A stretch of DNA of 52,044 bases from an uncultured Victivallales bacterium (GCA_903837355.1 CAILUI010000099.1:1-52044); one strand, 5' to 3'; shown: positions 32,023-41,664, counted from the stretch's first letter. A program made the numbers and translations. Notes: a model not told the origin generated them from the sequence alone.

Positions 32023-35000
32023 TCAGGGCACGGCGGCCTGCAGGCGGCGGCGCTCGACGGCCTGGACCCAGCAGCCGCCACACCGGCAGGGGGTCTGGCC
32101 ACAGGTGCCGGTAGGGGTGGCGTCGGGGGTGTCCGGACCGGCCGCGCCGCGGGCCGCGGCCAGCAGGGCGCGGTAGTCGGCGGAGTCCGCGGTCCAGGCC
32201 AGGCCGCGGCAGAGGCCCCAGCCGCCGCTGGCCGACTCCAGGGCGGCCTTCACCACACGGCTCTCCGCGGGGGCCGCGACGTTGAGCAACGCCGCCAGCG
32301 GCTGCTGGGCCAGTTGAGCATGGCAAGAGCCGCAGCGGGTGGTCACCTCCTGGCGCAGCGCCGCCTCTGCCGCCGGCGCGGGCGGGCGGCGTTCGACGCG
32401 GTTCCACGAGTAGTCGCCGTAGTACTGGCCATTCAGGTCGAGCCAGTCCACCAGGCGCTGCCAGCTTTCCGGATCGAGCGTAACGTGCTTTTGATGGGGT
32501 TCCAGCAGGAGCGCCGCCAGGCGTCCGCGCCGAGCGTAGTACTCGTTGGGGGTACTGGCATCGGTCTCCTGATTGGCCCGGGCCAGGGCGACCAGCCCCT
32601 CGCGGTTGATCAGGGACTCGTACGCGGTGTTGAAGCCAGGCGTGGCCGTTCCCAGCAGGCTGAGGTCGGCCTCGGTCTTCTCACCGAGGCCGTGGCAGCG
32701 GATGCAGTAGCGGTCGAGCACGGGCTGGACCGTGCGCACGAAGCTGAAGCCGCCGGCATAGCGCGGGCCCGCCGGCGGGGTCAGGGGTACACCCTCCCCC
32801 AGCGGGCGCCCGGCCACGGCCACCGCCGCGGTCGCGGCGCGGGACTCGTGGCAGCCGACGCAGCCGAGGGTCTCGCCCGGGCAGACCTGCGTCTGGGTGC
32901 GCATCGTCATCACTGCCATGCCGTTCTGATCGAGTAACTGGAACATGAGTGGCGCATTGGCCGGCGCGCTGAAGACCGCCGAGCCATCGGGGCGCACCGG
33001 AACCGTCCCCACCACGCTCTTGACGAGCTCGTCGGTGACGGCACTGCGGTGGGGAACCGCGGCGGTCGGTTGCGGATGCAGGCGGATGACGCGGAGGGCC
33101 TGGACCGACCCGCGCGCGAGGGGTTGGGTGCTGCGGTAGACGTCTTGCAGGACGAAAGTGCCGGTCTTGCTGTCCGTCGCCGCCAGGGTCGGCAGCGTCG
33201 GCGGCTCGGGCTGCGGGCGGATGGGGATCGGGGCAAACGACGACATCTCGGGATCGCGGTAGATCAACTCCCGGCCGCCCAGGCTGTCGATCAGGTAAAT
33301 GCCGTAGCCATTCGGGCGCGGGGCGTTCTTCGGCTCCCAGGTCGCCGGCAGCCGGTCGGGCGAGTAGGCGGCCAGGAAGAGGTCCTCGCTCAGCGCGTAC
33401 GGCGTCGCGAAACTGCCTGCCGACCAGCCCTCGGTCTCAGGGAACTGGACCTCGGGCGTGATCCGTCGCAATGGCTCCAGCCCCTCCTGACCGCGGTCCG
33501 GATCGATGACGATGATCGAGCCGGCGGTATAGGAGTGGTGCGCCGTGGCCGTGGACACGACGCAGCGCGAGCCGGCGATGGCGCGGGCCTCGGAGGTCAT
33601 GCACGGGTTGCGCGACAGGTTCCCGTAGAAGTGCGCCACGTCGGTGCCGTCGGGCCGGGCTACCCAGAGGCTCTGGAAGAAGGTGTTGTGGCGGTTCACG
33701 TAGTCCCAGCGCGCAAAAAGCAGACGCCCGTCGGCGAGCACGGCGGGGTCCCACTCGTTCAGCTCGCCGTAGGACAGCCGGCGGATGTCCGAGCCGTCGG
33801 CATCTGCGCGGTAGAGCACAAACGAGGGCGTGTAGCGACCCCAGTGGCAGCGCCCGAACGACTGGCAGCGCGTGGAGACGAAGGCGAAGCCGCCGCCCGG
33901 CAGGTAGCAGGGATCGAAGTCCTCAACCAGAACGGCCCGACGCTCGTCCTCGACCTGCAGGGGGTCGCCGGCGCTGCCGGTGAGTTGGCGCACGCTGCCG
34001 TCGTCGAGCCGGGCTTCATAGATGAAAAAGCGGCGGCGACCGGCTGCTTTCACGAAGGGCAGCACGCCGCCCACCCCCATGGCGTCCTCGCCGCCCCGCA
34101 GTTCCTCGTCGCTGAGTTCAGGGACGGTGTGGTCGCAGTAGCTGAAGATCACTCGCTGGGCGTCAAAGGAGAGGTCGGGATGCAGGACGCTGCCGGTCGG
34201 CAGCGGCGGGCGCACCAAGGGCTGCACCTGGGGTTCAGCGCGCCAGTTGCTGAGGATCATGAGGCCGGGACCCGGACGACTCCAGCGGCCGAGGTACTGG
34301 TCGACCATGTGGGAAATCAGCGGCGGCGGGTGCTGGTTGATCAACAGGCGCTCGAAGGCAAGCAGGGGGTGGGCCAGGATGAGGCGCCGCCGTAGCCAGC
34401 GCGTTTCCAGGTAGAGCGGTTTGCAGTCGGCGTCGGCCGGGGCGCTCGCCAGCCGGGCCCGCAGCGCCGCCAGCTCGTTCCGGCTGGCCGGGAGGGGGCT
34501 CTCGGAGCGCTCCACAAAGGCCAGGGTAGCCTCGGCCAGGTCACCGGCGCTGGCGGTCGCCTCGCGCCAGAACTTCAGGTCGGGATCGGTCGCGGCCAAC
34601 GGGCGCAGGGGTGGTGTCGACCAGGCGCTGATACTGCTCTGGGTGGCGGGCCGGTCCAGGGCCAGATTGCGGTCGCCGGTCTCCGCCCCAAAGACCTCGA
34701 CCTCGTCCAGGTGCAGGTACTGGGTGTTGGCCAGTTGGATCCTGACGTAGCGGGCGCTGGCGCCCTTGAGGTCAACGGCGAGGGGGTCGCCCTTCGGGAA
34801 GCCGTAGAACACCGTCCCGTCGTGGCGGTAGGCCTCCTGCCAGTCCGCGTCGTCGGCCGACACCTGCACGCGCAGGAAGCGTCCCCGCGGCGCGGTGACG
34901 GCATCGTCGGTACGGTTCCAGATCAGCACCTTGGCGAGCGGGTAGACGGCGCCCAGGTCCACCCGCCACCAGGGCTTGGCCTCAGACTCGGTATGGAAGC

Positions 35001-35205
35001 CGGTCCCGCCATCCTTGATGCCGTCACAGGCACCCGCGGCGTCGGCCGCCGGGGTCATGCCAGCGCCATCACGGTGGGCCACGGCCTGCGCCACCCAGTC
35101 GGCCTCGATCTGAGCCCGCGGGGCGGCGGCTGCCGCCCGCAGCGCCCCCGTCGGCAGGAAACAGAGCAGGAGCGACGCGGCCAAGGCGATCATTGAGCGC
35201 TTCAC
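32023..35205 (-). CDS. HzsA-related secreted protein with F5/8C domain and three haem c motifs
   Basis: A 1060-residue exported protein related to the alpha subunit of hydrazine synthase, a family widespread in Planctomycetes and relatives, mostly outside anammox bacteria and of unknown function. After the signal (MKRSMIALAASLLLCFLPTG) come an F5/8 type C (discoidin) domain (about 60-195), a beta-propeller-like region (DGSDIRRLSYGELNEWDP, RPDGTDVAHFYGN), and a C-terminal cytochrome part with CXXCH at 782-786, 834-838 and 958-962. It starts with GTG at 35205, overlapping the recQ stop as GTGA, with AGGAGGAG ten bases upstream, so it is translationally coupled. True hydrazine synthesis is not implied: no partner subunits are present. 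Confidence 0.82.
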   Translation of the reverse strand: MKRSMIALAASLLLCFLPTGALRAAAAAPRAQIEADWVAQAVAHRDGAGMTPAADAAGACDGIKDGGTGFHTESEAKPWWRVDLGAVYPLAKVLIWNRTDDAVTAPRGRFLRVQVSADDADWQEAYRHDGTVFYGFPKGDPLAVDLKGASARYVRIQLANTQYLHLDEVEVFGAETGDRNLALDRPATQSSISAWSTPPLRPLAATDPDLKFWREATASAGDLAEATLAFVERSESPLPASRNELAALRARLASAPADADCKPLYLETRWLRRRLILAHPLLAFERLLINQHPPPLISHMVDQYLGRWSRPGPGLMILSNWRAEPQVQPLVRPPLPTGSVLHPDLSFDAQRVIFSYCDHTVPELSDEELRGGEDAMGVGGVLPFVKAAGRRRFFIYEARLDDGSVRQLTGSAGDPLQVEDERRAVLVEDFDPCYLPGGGFAFVSTRCQSFGRCHWGRYTPSFVLYRADADGSDIRRLSYGELNEWDPAVLADGRLLFARWDYVNRHNTFFQSLWVARPDGTDVAHFYGNLSRNPCMTSEARAIAGSRCVVSTATAHHSYTAGSIIVIDPDRGQEGLEPLRRITPEVQFPETEGWSAGSFATPYALSEDLFLAAYSPDRLPATWEPKNAPRPNGYGIYLIDSLGGRELIYRDPEMSSFAPIPIRPQPEPPTLPTLAATDSKTGTFVLQDVYRSTQPLARGSVQALRVIRLHPQPTAAVPHRSAVTDELVKSVVGTVPVRPDGSAVFSAPANAPLMFQLLDQNGMAVMTMRTQTQVCPGETLGCVGCHESRAATAAVAVAGRPLGEGVPLTPPAGPRYAGGFSFVRTVQPVLDRYCIRCHGLGEKTEADLSLLGTATPGFNTAYESLINREGLVALARANQETDASTPNEYYARRGRLAALLLEPHQKHVTLDPESWQRLVDWLDLNGQYYGDYSWNRVERRPPAPAAEAALRQEVTTRCGSCHAQLAQQPLAALLNVAAPAESRVVKAALESASGGWGLCRGLAWTADSADYRALLAAARGAAGPDTPDATPTGTCGQTPCRCGGCWVQAVERRRLQAAVP

Positions 35206-37646
35206 GGTCTGACGACTCCTCCTGGCAACCCCCGGTCCTGGACTTCGGCGATACAGGCCAGCAATTGCGGCACGGTGTCATGCAGGCGGGCGGGGCCAAT
35301 ACCCTTGAGGCGTGCCGCCGCCTCCAGGTCCGCCGGCCGCCGCCGTGCGAACTCGTGCAGCACGGCATCGCTAACGACGACGTAGGCAGGGACGTGACGC
35401 GTGGCCGCCAGGCGCTTGCGGACCTCGCGCAGGCGCACGTACAGCGCCTCCTCCTCTTCCTCGGCGCCCGCAGTTCGCGGCTCGGCCGCGTTCGCGGGGG
35501 CGACGGGCGAGGCCGCGGCGGCGCGCGCCGCGGGCGCTGTCCGCCGCGCCTGGCCCGAGCGCGGCGGGCGCCGTGTGCCAAGATCGAGGTGCACCGCGGC
35601 CTTGCCCTGCAGCACCTGCAGACCGAGGGCGGTGATATCCACGCAGGGATAGCGCGCGTCGCCCACGGTCTCGATGCAGCCGGCTTTGAGCAGGGCCTTC
35701 AACAGGTGGTACAGGTGCGCCGACTCGACCTGCTCGAGATCGCCATAGCGCGGGTGGTCGTCCAGGTGCCAGCGCAGCAGATCGGCGTCGGTGGAGCCGG
35801 ACAACAGTTGCACGATGCGGCCCTGACCGAAGCGTCCGCCCAGATCATGCACCGTGTCGAGCAGGACGCGCACGTTGGCCACCTCGTCCTCGTCCAGGGC
35901 CCGCGACTGCCCGGCATCCAGGTCGCGGCAGAGATCGCAGGTCTCGCAGCGCCAGTCGCCGGTCTCCTGCCCGAAGTAACGCACCAGAAAGCGCTGCCGG
36001 CAGGTGCGGCTGTGGGTAGCGTACTCGACCATGTCCTCGAGGCGAGCGCTGTCGAGCGCGCGTTTGCGTTCCATGGCGGACAGATCGAGGGTCAGGCGCG
36101 CCGTCTCGGGGTCGGTCAGCACCAGCAGGCCGCTATCGCGGGCCGGCTGCCACTCGAGGTGCTGACCACCGAGAGCACTGAGCACACGCCGTACCTGCTC
36201 CTCGCGCAGTCCGCAGACCTCGGCCATCTGCGCCACACTGCAGGCGATACCGCCCTCCAGGTCGCGGCCGCGCCAGCGCGCCAGGCGCGAGAGAAAGCGC
36301 GAACGCTGGGTCGACTCGTGGGCGTGCTCGCGCTCCAGGCGGGCAGCATCCTGCAGGAAGACGAGCCGACCGGGGAGGTCGCGTCGGTAGGCGCGTTCGA
36401 GGTGTCCATAGCGCTCGAGGACGCGCAACGCGGCCTCGACATGCTTGGCGGCGGGTGCCGTCGGTGCCAGGCTCAGCAGCGCCTCGTCGTCAGCGACTTC
36501 CAGCGGCTTTCCGCCGCCCTGTTGCCAGCGCTGGTGCAGGGCGCTGTAGATCGTCTGCAGCAACTCCGGCGAAGGGTTGTTGACCTCGATCAGGAACTCG
36601 TGGACGAAGCGGTCGCGCGGGGAATAGAGCAGGACGCAGTCGGCGGGTTCGCCATCACGGCCGGCGCGACCGGCCTCCTGGTAGTAGGCTTCCAGCGAGC
36701 CGGGCATGGCGTAGTGGATGACCCGGCGCACATCGGGTCGGTCGATGCCGAGGCCGAAGGCGTTGGTAGCCGCCAGCACCGGCGTCGGAGCGCTCATGAA
36801 ACGCTCCTGCGTACGCGTGCGTTCGCGGTCCGGCAAGCCGGCATGGTAAGCCAGACAGCGGCAGTCGCTGGCGATGGCGTCCACGGCTTTGCGGGTCGAG
36901 GCATAGATGAGCGTGGGCGCCGGCGTCTCGAGCAGGCGCGTCAGCAGACGCAGCTTGGCAGCCTGGCTGCCGCCATCACAGACCGCGAACCCCAGATTGG
37001 GACGCTGAAAACCCGTGACCACCTGCGCCATCTCCTGGCGGCCCAGGGTAAAGCAGATATCCTCGCGCACAGCCGGCGTCGCCGAGGCGGTGAAGGCACA
37101 CACTTGGGCGATCCGCAACTCGGCCACCGCCGCCCCGAGGCGGGCATAGTCCGGCCGGAAGTCGTGGCCCCACTGACTGACGCAATGCGCCTCGTCCACC
37201 ACGAGCAGGCTCGGCGGCTGGCGGCAGATCAGCGCCCGGAAGGCAGCGGCGCGGAAGCGTTCCGGCGCCACGTAGAGCAGCTTGGTGGTCCCCGCGGCGG
37301 CGGCCGCCAGGACGGCGTGCTGAGCCTCCTGATCCAAGGTGCTGTTGACGAAGGCGGCCGGGATGCCCTTCTCGAGCAGGCCCTCGACCTGGTCCTTCAT
37401 CAGCGCGATCAGGGGCGACACCACGATGCCGTATCCCGGCCGCAGCAGGATCGGTAACTGGTAGCAGAGCGACTTGCCGGCGCCGGTGGGCATGATCACG
37501 CAGACATCCTGCCCGGCCAGGATGCGGCGTACCACGTCCTCCTGTCCGGCCCGAAAGCGGTGGAAGCCGAACCAGTGCCCAAGTGCGGCAAGCGGCTCTT
37601 CCGGACCGGCCGGCGGGAGTTGGGAGCACGGCGCATGCATGGACAT
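35202..37646 (-). CDS. recQ: RecQ-family ATP-dependent DNA helicase
   Basis: An 814-residue 3'-5' DNA helicase used in recombination and repair. Motifs from the ATG at 37646: F-x-x-F-R-x-G-Q region GFHRFRAGQED, Walker A TGAGKS (about 54-59), DEAH (151-154) followed by CVSQWGHDFRPDY, motif V/VI HYAMPGSLEAYYQEAGRAGRDG, a four-cysteine RecQ zinc region (CRQRF..C..C..C), a winged-helix RQC part and a C-terminal HRDC domain (GIGPARLHDTVPQLL). A linker of about 60 residues rich in Ala and Arg lies before HRDC, making it longer than E. coli RecQ (about 610). The start is uncertain: ATGs at 37646 and 37640, and an upstream start at 37748, are in frame, and no good ribosome site is seen. Confidence 0.9.
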   Translation of the reverse strand: MSMHAPCSQLPPAGPEEPLAALGHWFGFHRFRAGQEDVVRRILAGQDVCVIMPTGAGKSLCYQLPILLRPGYGIVVSPLIALMKDQVEGLLEKGIPAAFVNSTLDQEAQHAVLAAAAAGTTKLLYVAPERFRAAAFRALICRQPPSLLVVDEAHCVSQWGHDFRPDYARLGAAVAELRIAQVCAFTASATPAVREDICFTLGRQEMAQVVTGFQRPNLGFAVCDGGSQAAKLRLLTRLLETPAPTLIYASTRKAVDAIASDCRCLAYHAGLPDRERTRTQERFMSAPTPVLAATNAFGLGIDRPDVRRVIHYAMPGSLEAYYQEAGRAGRDGEPADCVLLYSPRDRFVHEFLIEVNNPSPELLQTIYSALHQRWQQGGGKPLEVADDEALLSLAPTAPAAKHVEAALRVLERYGHLERAYRRDLPGRLVFLQDAARLEREHAHESTQRSRFLSRLARWRGRDLEGGIACSVAQMAEVCGLREEQVRRVLSALGGQHLEWQPARDSGLLVLTDPETARLTLDLSAMERKRALDSARLEDMVEYATHSRTCRQRFLVRYFGQETGDWRCETCDLCRDLDAGQSRALDEDEVANVRVLLDTVHDLGGRFGQGRIVQLLSGSTDADLLRWHLDDHPRYGDLEQVESAHLYHLLKALLKAGCIETVGDARYPCVDITALGLQVLQGKAAVHLDLGTRRPPRSGQARRTAPAARAAAASPVAPANAAEPRTAGAEEEEEALYVRLREVRKRLAATRHVPAYVVVSDAVLHEFARRRPADLEAAARLKGIGPARLHDTVPQLLACIAEVQDRGLPGGVVRP

Positions 37647-37974
37647 ACTATCGCGGCGCAGCCGCGCCAGGCAAGGCGGCGCCAACGGCGCCCGGCGCCG
37701 TTGGGAATGATGGTTCACCATGGAACTTCCGGGCCGCACTGCGGTCAACCCGCAGTATACGGGCGTCCGGCGGTGAGTTGGCCAGGCACGTGGGTCGGGC
37801 AGGATCAGGGCAGTTTACGGTGGTTTTTGTGGCCTGGCCGAAGGCCGAAGCCTTGACATCAGGTCGGGTGCAGTCCATAATAGGTGTGCCAAAGGTGTTG
37901 AATGTAGTCATCGGGCTCTTGGGTTTTCGGCAGGGGTTGCCAGGGTTGTAACCAAAGCAAGTGGAGATGGGACG
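37647..37974. other. Spacer between divergent recQ and secreted-protein gene
   Basis: A 328-bp spacer. It contains a perfect 10-bp-stem hairpin with a 3-nt loop at 37682-37704 (in the recQ leader) and a strong + strand promoter at 37853-37881. On the recQ side a TATACT box occurs near 37755 without a good -35. Nothing else is recognised. Confidence 0.7.
37853..37881 (+). promoter_or_regulatory. Strong sigma-70 promoter for the secreted-protein gene
   Basis: Perfect TTGACA at 37853-37858 and CATAAT at 37876-37881 with an exact 17-bp spacer. The predicted start is near 37888, giving a leader of about 87 nt before the ATG at 37975. This is the closest match to the sigma-70 consensus -35 in the window. 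Confidence 0.8.
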
Positions 37975-38838
37975 ATGAAAAGGCTAGTCTTCGCGCTCCT
38001 AGTCTGTGGGATGGGGGCAGTCTCCTTCGGCCAGCTTCTGCCGGAGTTCACCAAGTTGGTGGTCCTCAAGGGGACGGCCACGGACTCGATTCACTACGTC
38101 TATAACGATCCGAATCGGTCAGCGTCGGAGGCTCAGCGTACGGCGTTGGGGGTAAATGCCCTAGCGCTTTCCACCAAGCCGAAGGTCTATTACTACCTGG
38201 TGGTTGAGCTCACATTCAAGCCCCAGTTCGCGACCACTGGCAAGTGGACCGGCGAAGGCAACCTCGAGCTCTGGACCATGGGCGCGGTGCAATACGGTAT
38301 TGGCCGGCACGACGTGAACGGCGTCTGGCAGTCGAAGCTCGCCTATGCCTATGATATCGGCGGGCCCTTCTACGTCGGCGGCGACAGCGCCAACTGGTGG
38401 TACCCGAAGGCCAAGGCGCGGACCGGCGATTGCGACGTCTTCAGCTCTGACTTGGCCGAGACCTTCGCTGACGACCGTGTGGGCGGCGTGGCGGACCTGG
38501 TCTACAGCGCCAAGCTGGTCACCAACAAGACCACCGGCAAGTCGTGGTACGAGCCCAGCATCACCAGCCTGACCATCAACGGCACCCAGATCATGCAGCA
38601 GTTGATCGGCACGGCGGCCCCGGCATGGACCGATGTGCAGTTCGGCGTCGGCAAGATCGTGTTCAAACAGGACACGGCGTTGACCACGAAGGCGAATTTG
38701 ACCAACAGCACGACGGGCGCGAACATCGGCCTGGCGCAGGCTGCTGCCGACATTCAGGCTGCCCTGCTCAAGGGCAAGTACACCACGGCGGCCACGTCCT
38801 TCGTTCCCGAACTCGATCCGTACCTTTACTACCCGTAA
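37975..38838 (+). CDS. Secreted protein of unknown function
   Basis: A 287-residue protein not recognised as any family. It has a clean Sec signal (MKRLVFALLVCGMGAVSFG, cleavage near residue 19-20). The mature part is rich in aromatic residues, Gly, Thr and Asn, with a beta-rich look (YYYLVVELTF, WYPKAKARTGDCDVF) and no transmembrane segment or lipobox. It ends in VPELDPYLYYP. The gene is single: strong promoter 37853-37881, GGAG ribosome site and a strong terminator at 38889. Base composition is lower in GC than its neighbours. It looks like an abundant envelope, fibre or surface protein, but that is inference. Confidence 0.8.
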   Translation: MKRLVFALLVCGMGAVSFGQLLPEFTKLVVLKGTATDSIHYVYNDPNRSASEAQRTALGVNALALSTKPKVYYYLVVELTFKPQFATTGKWTGEGNLELWTMGAVQYGIGRHDVNGVWQSKLAYAYDIGGPFYVGGDSANWWYPKAKARTGDCDVFSSDLAETFADDRVGGVADLVYSAKLVTNKTTGKSWYEPSITSLTINGTQIMQQLIGTAAPAWTDVQFGVGKIVFKQDTALTTKANLTNSTTGANIGLAQAAADIQAALLKGKYTTAATSFVPELDPYLYYP

Positions 38839-38888
38839 GCTAGGGTTGTGTCGAACGCGTTCCGTCAAGGCGTCTCGGGCGTGACATA

Positions 38889-38933
38889 CAGGGGCAGGGC
38901 GGCTTCAGCGAAGCGTCCTGCCCCTGCTCTTTT
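38889..38933 (+). terminator. Rho-independent terminator
   Basis: A perfect 10-bp outer stem (38889-38898 with 38917-38926, CAGGGGCAGG/CCTGCCCCTG), an inner GCTTC/GAAGC stem, then CTCTTTT. It ends the transcript of the secreted-protein gene about 50 nt after its stop. Confidence 0.9.
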
Positions 38934-38979
38934 CGGGGATCGTTCGGAGGTTGGGTGAACGGCAAGGAGACCAGGCCGG

Positions 38980-39957
38980 ATGATGTCAGCGCTGCACACG
39001 TTGCTCCCCTTACCTCTGCGTTCCGTTCTCGCCCGTCTGGCTCTCGGAGTGCTGGCGGTGGCGGTCTGCACGGCGACCGGGTGCGGGCGCAAGGCCAGGG
39101 ACGGCGGCACTCCTGAGGCCAAGGCTGAGAGCCGGCGCGAGCAGCGTGAGCGCGCGGTCGCGGCGCGCCGTGGCGAACGCGGCAGCGCCCGCCCGAAACG
39201 CAGCCCTGAACAGCTGCAGGCGCTGCAGGCGCAGCTTGCCGCCGCCTCGAGCGCGGCGGCGGCACGCACGGCGGGGCGAGCCTTCCTCCGTAATCTGACC
39301 CCCGAACAGCAGGCGCTGCTCGACACCGCGCCGACGCGTTTCCGAGAGGCCGCGGACGACACGGCGCGGATGGCACTCCTGGACGAACTCGAGGACGTCC
39401 CCCACGCCCGCGTGCTGGCGGTGGCCGAGTTGGCCCTGGCCTCAGCGGACCCGGAGATCCGCCGGCGCGCGCTCGAGGTGGTGGGCGGCTACGAAGTCGC
39501 GGCGGTACTCCCCCTAGCTCGCCGCGGCCTCGCGGACGCCGAGGTGGAAGTGCGCGTGGCGGCGGTGAACGCTCTGGCCGCCGTCACCGACGCCGGGGTG
39601 ACGGCGCTGCTGAAGGACGCCATCAAGGACCCCGACAGCGCGGTTCGCGAGGCGGCCTTCGGGATCCTGGATGCGAAGCCGGCGGACGTACGCCTGGACC
39701 TCTACCAGGCAGGTATCCTGTCAGCCTACGAGGATGTCAGCGAGGCGGTGATCTCAGCCATCACCTTCGCCCCCAGCCAGGACGCGCTGTACGTGCTCTT
39801 CGACGGCCTTAACAGCCCATCGGAGGACATCCGCCGCAGCGTCAACGCCGCCCTGTACTTCCTGATTTCGGAGCAGTTCGACACCCGTCCGGAGGCGGTG
39901 CGCTGGTGGGAAGCCAACCGCAACCGTTTCGACGCCGACCTGCTGGAGAAGCCGTAA
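38980..39957 (+). CDS. HEAT-repeat lipoprotein
   Basis: A 325-residue probable lipoprotein. A hydrophobic N-terminus (about 13-34) ends in a lipobox-like ATGC with C35 as the lipid-bearing residue. Next is a basic, coiled, disordered linker (40-85: KAESRREQRERAVAARRGER). From about 125 onward there are HEAT-like helical pairs: PEIRRRALEVVGGYEVAAVLPLARRGLADAEVEVRVAAVNALAAVTDAG and PDSAVREAAFGILD, ending in a WWEANRNRFD helix. HEAT repeats usually mediate protein contacts. No operon partner is clear: the upstream gene is separated by a terminator and the downstream gene is convergent. Confidence 0.82.
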   Translation: MMSALHTLLPLPLRSVLARLALGVLAVAVCTATGCGRKARDGGTPEAKAESRREQRERAVAARRGERGSARPKRSPEQLQALQAQLAAASSAAAARTAGRAFLRNLTPEQQALLDTAPTRFREAADDTARMALLDELEDVPHARVLAVAELALASADPEIRRRALEVVGGYEVAAVLPLARRGLADAEVEVRVAAVNALAAVTDAGVTALLKDAIKDPDSAVREAAFGILDAKPADVRLDLYQAGILSAYEDVSEAVISAITFAPSQDALYVLFDGLNSPSEDIRRSVNAALYFLISEQFDTRPEAVRWWEANRNRFDADLLEKP

Positions 39958-39981
39958 GCGGCGGCGCCCCGCGCCACGCGC

Positions 39982-41664
39982 TCAGATCCCCTCCAACCCC
40001 ACGACACCGGGCCGGTAGGCGAAGACCTGCAGCCTCGGGGAGGAGGCACCGGTGTTCACGGGCGCGAAGAGCGCTGCCGGGAACGCCGCCGGATCCGCGA
40101 GGTCGGGGCAGATGGCACCGAGGGCCTTGTCCCAGACCACGAAATGGACGCGCTGGAGCGCGCAGAACTCCAGGAACGTACTCAGGTCGTAGTAGCCGCG
40201 CAGGCTGCGCGGGTTGACCAGGTCCGCATCGGCGAAGAGGGCGATCGATGGTTCCAGGGTGACCACCCGCAGGCGGCAGCCGTTGTGGTACATGTAGGCC
40301 GTTGATGCCGAGGCCGCATCCTCGGGCGCCAGCAGGCGGGCGCCAGCGGTCCGGAGCCATTCGGCGCAGGCGGCGCTGGCGTCGATCTCGCTGGCCCGGT
40401 GAGACATCAGGGGCCGTCGCGCCCGCGAGAGGCCGTCCCAGATCATGACCAGGGCGAAGACGACGGCGACGGTCGTGGCCACTCGTGCGCCGTAGGGGGG
40501 CCGTTGCGTCCGCAGCCAATCGGCGATCTGCAGCCAGCCCAGCGCCGCCCAGCCCATGAGCAGTGGCGCCGCGGCGATCACGTAGCGCTTCTCGATCCAA
40601 GCCACCGCCAGGGCGGCCAGCAACAGCACCGTGTGCGTCGCGACGGCCGCCAGCAAGACCGTCTCTTGCCGCGTCCAGTGCCGCCGGCGGAGGCGGACGA
40701 TGATGACCGGGATCGCCAGCAGCAGGTAGAAGGGAACCAGCCCCTTCAGGATCTCGCTGACCACGCGTTTCGGCACGGACGTATCCCAGTTGCGGAAGCG
40801 CTGTTCAGGCGGGGGCTCGCCCGGGATTCTCTTGATGGCGAGGTTCGCATCGGGCTGGTGCGGCAGCCGGCCGGCCGAGACGGGCAGGCGCAGGCCCAGG
40901 ATCGCGGTGACCTGGTTGGCACGGACGACCTGGCGCATATCGAGGACCGGCAACCCGACCTGGACCCACTCGTAGGTCAGCCAGGGCGCCAGCAGGGCGA
41001 GCGCCAGCAGCAGCGCGCTCAGACACCGGCGTGGGAAGCGCCACGAACGCAGGTCCCCGACCCGGCTGACCCCGGCCAGCGTCTCACGCAGCAGCGCGAT
41101 GGCGGCGGCAACCGCGAAGAAGAGGACCCCATCACCCCGAATCAGGCACAGCCCAGCGCCGCAGAGGCCCAGCAGCAGCGCGCTGCGCCAGGACCGGGAC
41201 TCCCAGAACGTGAACAGCACGCTCACCGTCAGCATGAAGAGGAAGGTCTTGCCGCTGTCGAGCAGTCCGGCACCCCCGTAGCGGATCAAGCGTGCGCAGA
41301 GGACGTAGAGCACGGCGGCGGTCCAGGCGGTGCGCGCGCCGAAGACGCGGCGGTGCACGTGGTAGGTCGGCCAGACGCCGGCAGCGAAAAAGAGCGCCGA
41401 GGTGATCTTGGCGGCGGTGTACGGGGCCGCACCCAGCCAGGCGAAGATGCCGCCCAGGCAGATGAAGAGGGGCGTGATGTTGGGCCAGAAGGCATGGGCC
41501 CAGTCGCCCCGGCTGAAGGCCCGAATCATCGGCGAGTAGAAGGTCGAGGTGTCCTTGCCGGGATCCTGGTCGAAGAGGATCATGGGCAGGCAGATGCCGA
41601 AGGCGGCGAGGGCGAGCAGGAACACCTGGCGCGAATGGCCTTGGGGAGCGGTGTCGGCGCTCAT
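39982..41664 (-). CDS. GT-C/PMT-like membrane glycosyltransferase
   Basis: A 560-residue integral membrane protein of the ArnT/PMT (GT39/GT83-like) GT-C fold, which moves sugars from lipid-phosphate donors to acceptors on the periplasmic side. The N-terminal helix is followed by the acidic first loop FDQDPGKDTSTFY, typical of the family's catalytic D-containing loop. About ten to eleven hydrophobic helices precede a soluble C-terminal domain from about residue 400 (ASAACAEWLRTAGARLLAPED). Its ATG overlaps the stop of the DUF2304 gene (ATGA), placing it at the end of the glycan operon. Donor and acceptor are unknown. Confidence 0.85.
   Translation of the reverse strand: MSADTAPQGHSRQVFLLALAAFGICLPMILFDQDPGKDTSTFYSPMIRAFSRGDWAHAFWPNITPLFICLGGIFAWLGAAPYTAAKITSALFFAAGVWPTYHVHRRVFGARTAWTAAVLYVLCARLIRYGGAGLLDSGKTFLFMLTVSVLFTFWESRSWRSALLLGLCGAGLCLIRGDGVLFFAVAAAIALLRETLAGVSRVGDLRSWRFPRRCLSALLLALALLAPWLTYEWVQVGLPVLDMRQVVRANQVTAILGLRLPVSAGRLPHQPDANLAIKRIPGEPPPEQRFRNWDTSVPKRVVSEILKGLVPFYLLLAIPVIIVRLRRRHWTRQETVLLAAVATHTVLLLAALAVAWIEKRYVIAAAPLLMGWAALGWLQIADWLRTQRPPYGARVATTVAVVFALVMIWDGLSRARRPLMSHRASEIDASAACAEWLRTAGARLLAPEDAASASTAYMYHNGCRLRVVTLEPSIALFADADLVNPRSLRGYYDLSTFLEFCALQRVHFVVWDKALGAICPDLADPAAFPAALFAPVNTGASSPRLQVFAYRPGVVGLEGI

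Noticed and set aside
32023..35205. True hydrazine synthase of an anammox bacterium
   Set aside because: Only the alpha-like protein is present, with an added F5/8C domain and coupled to recQ; HzsB/C-type partners and anammox genes are absent.
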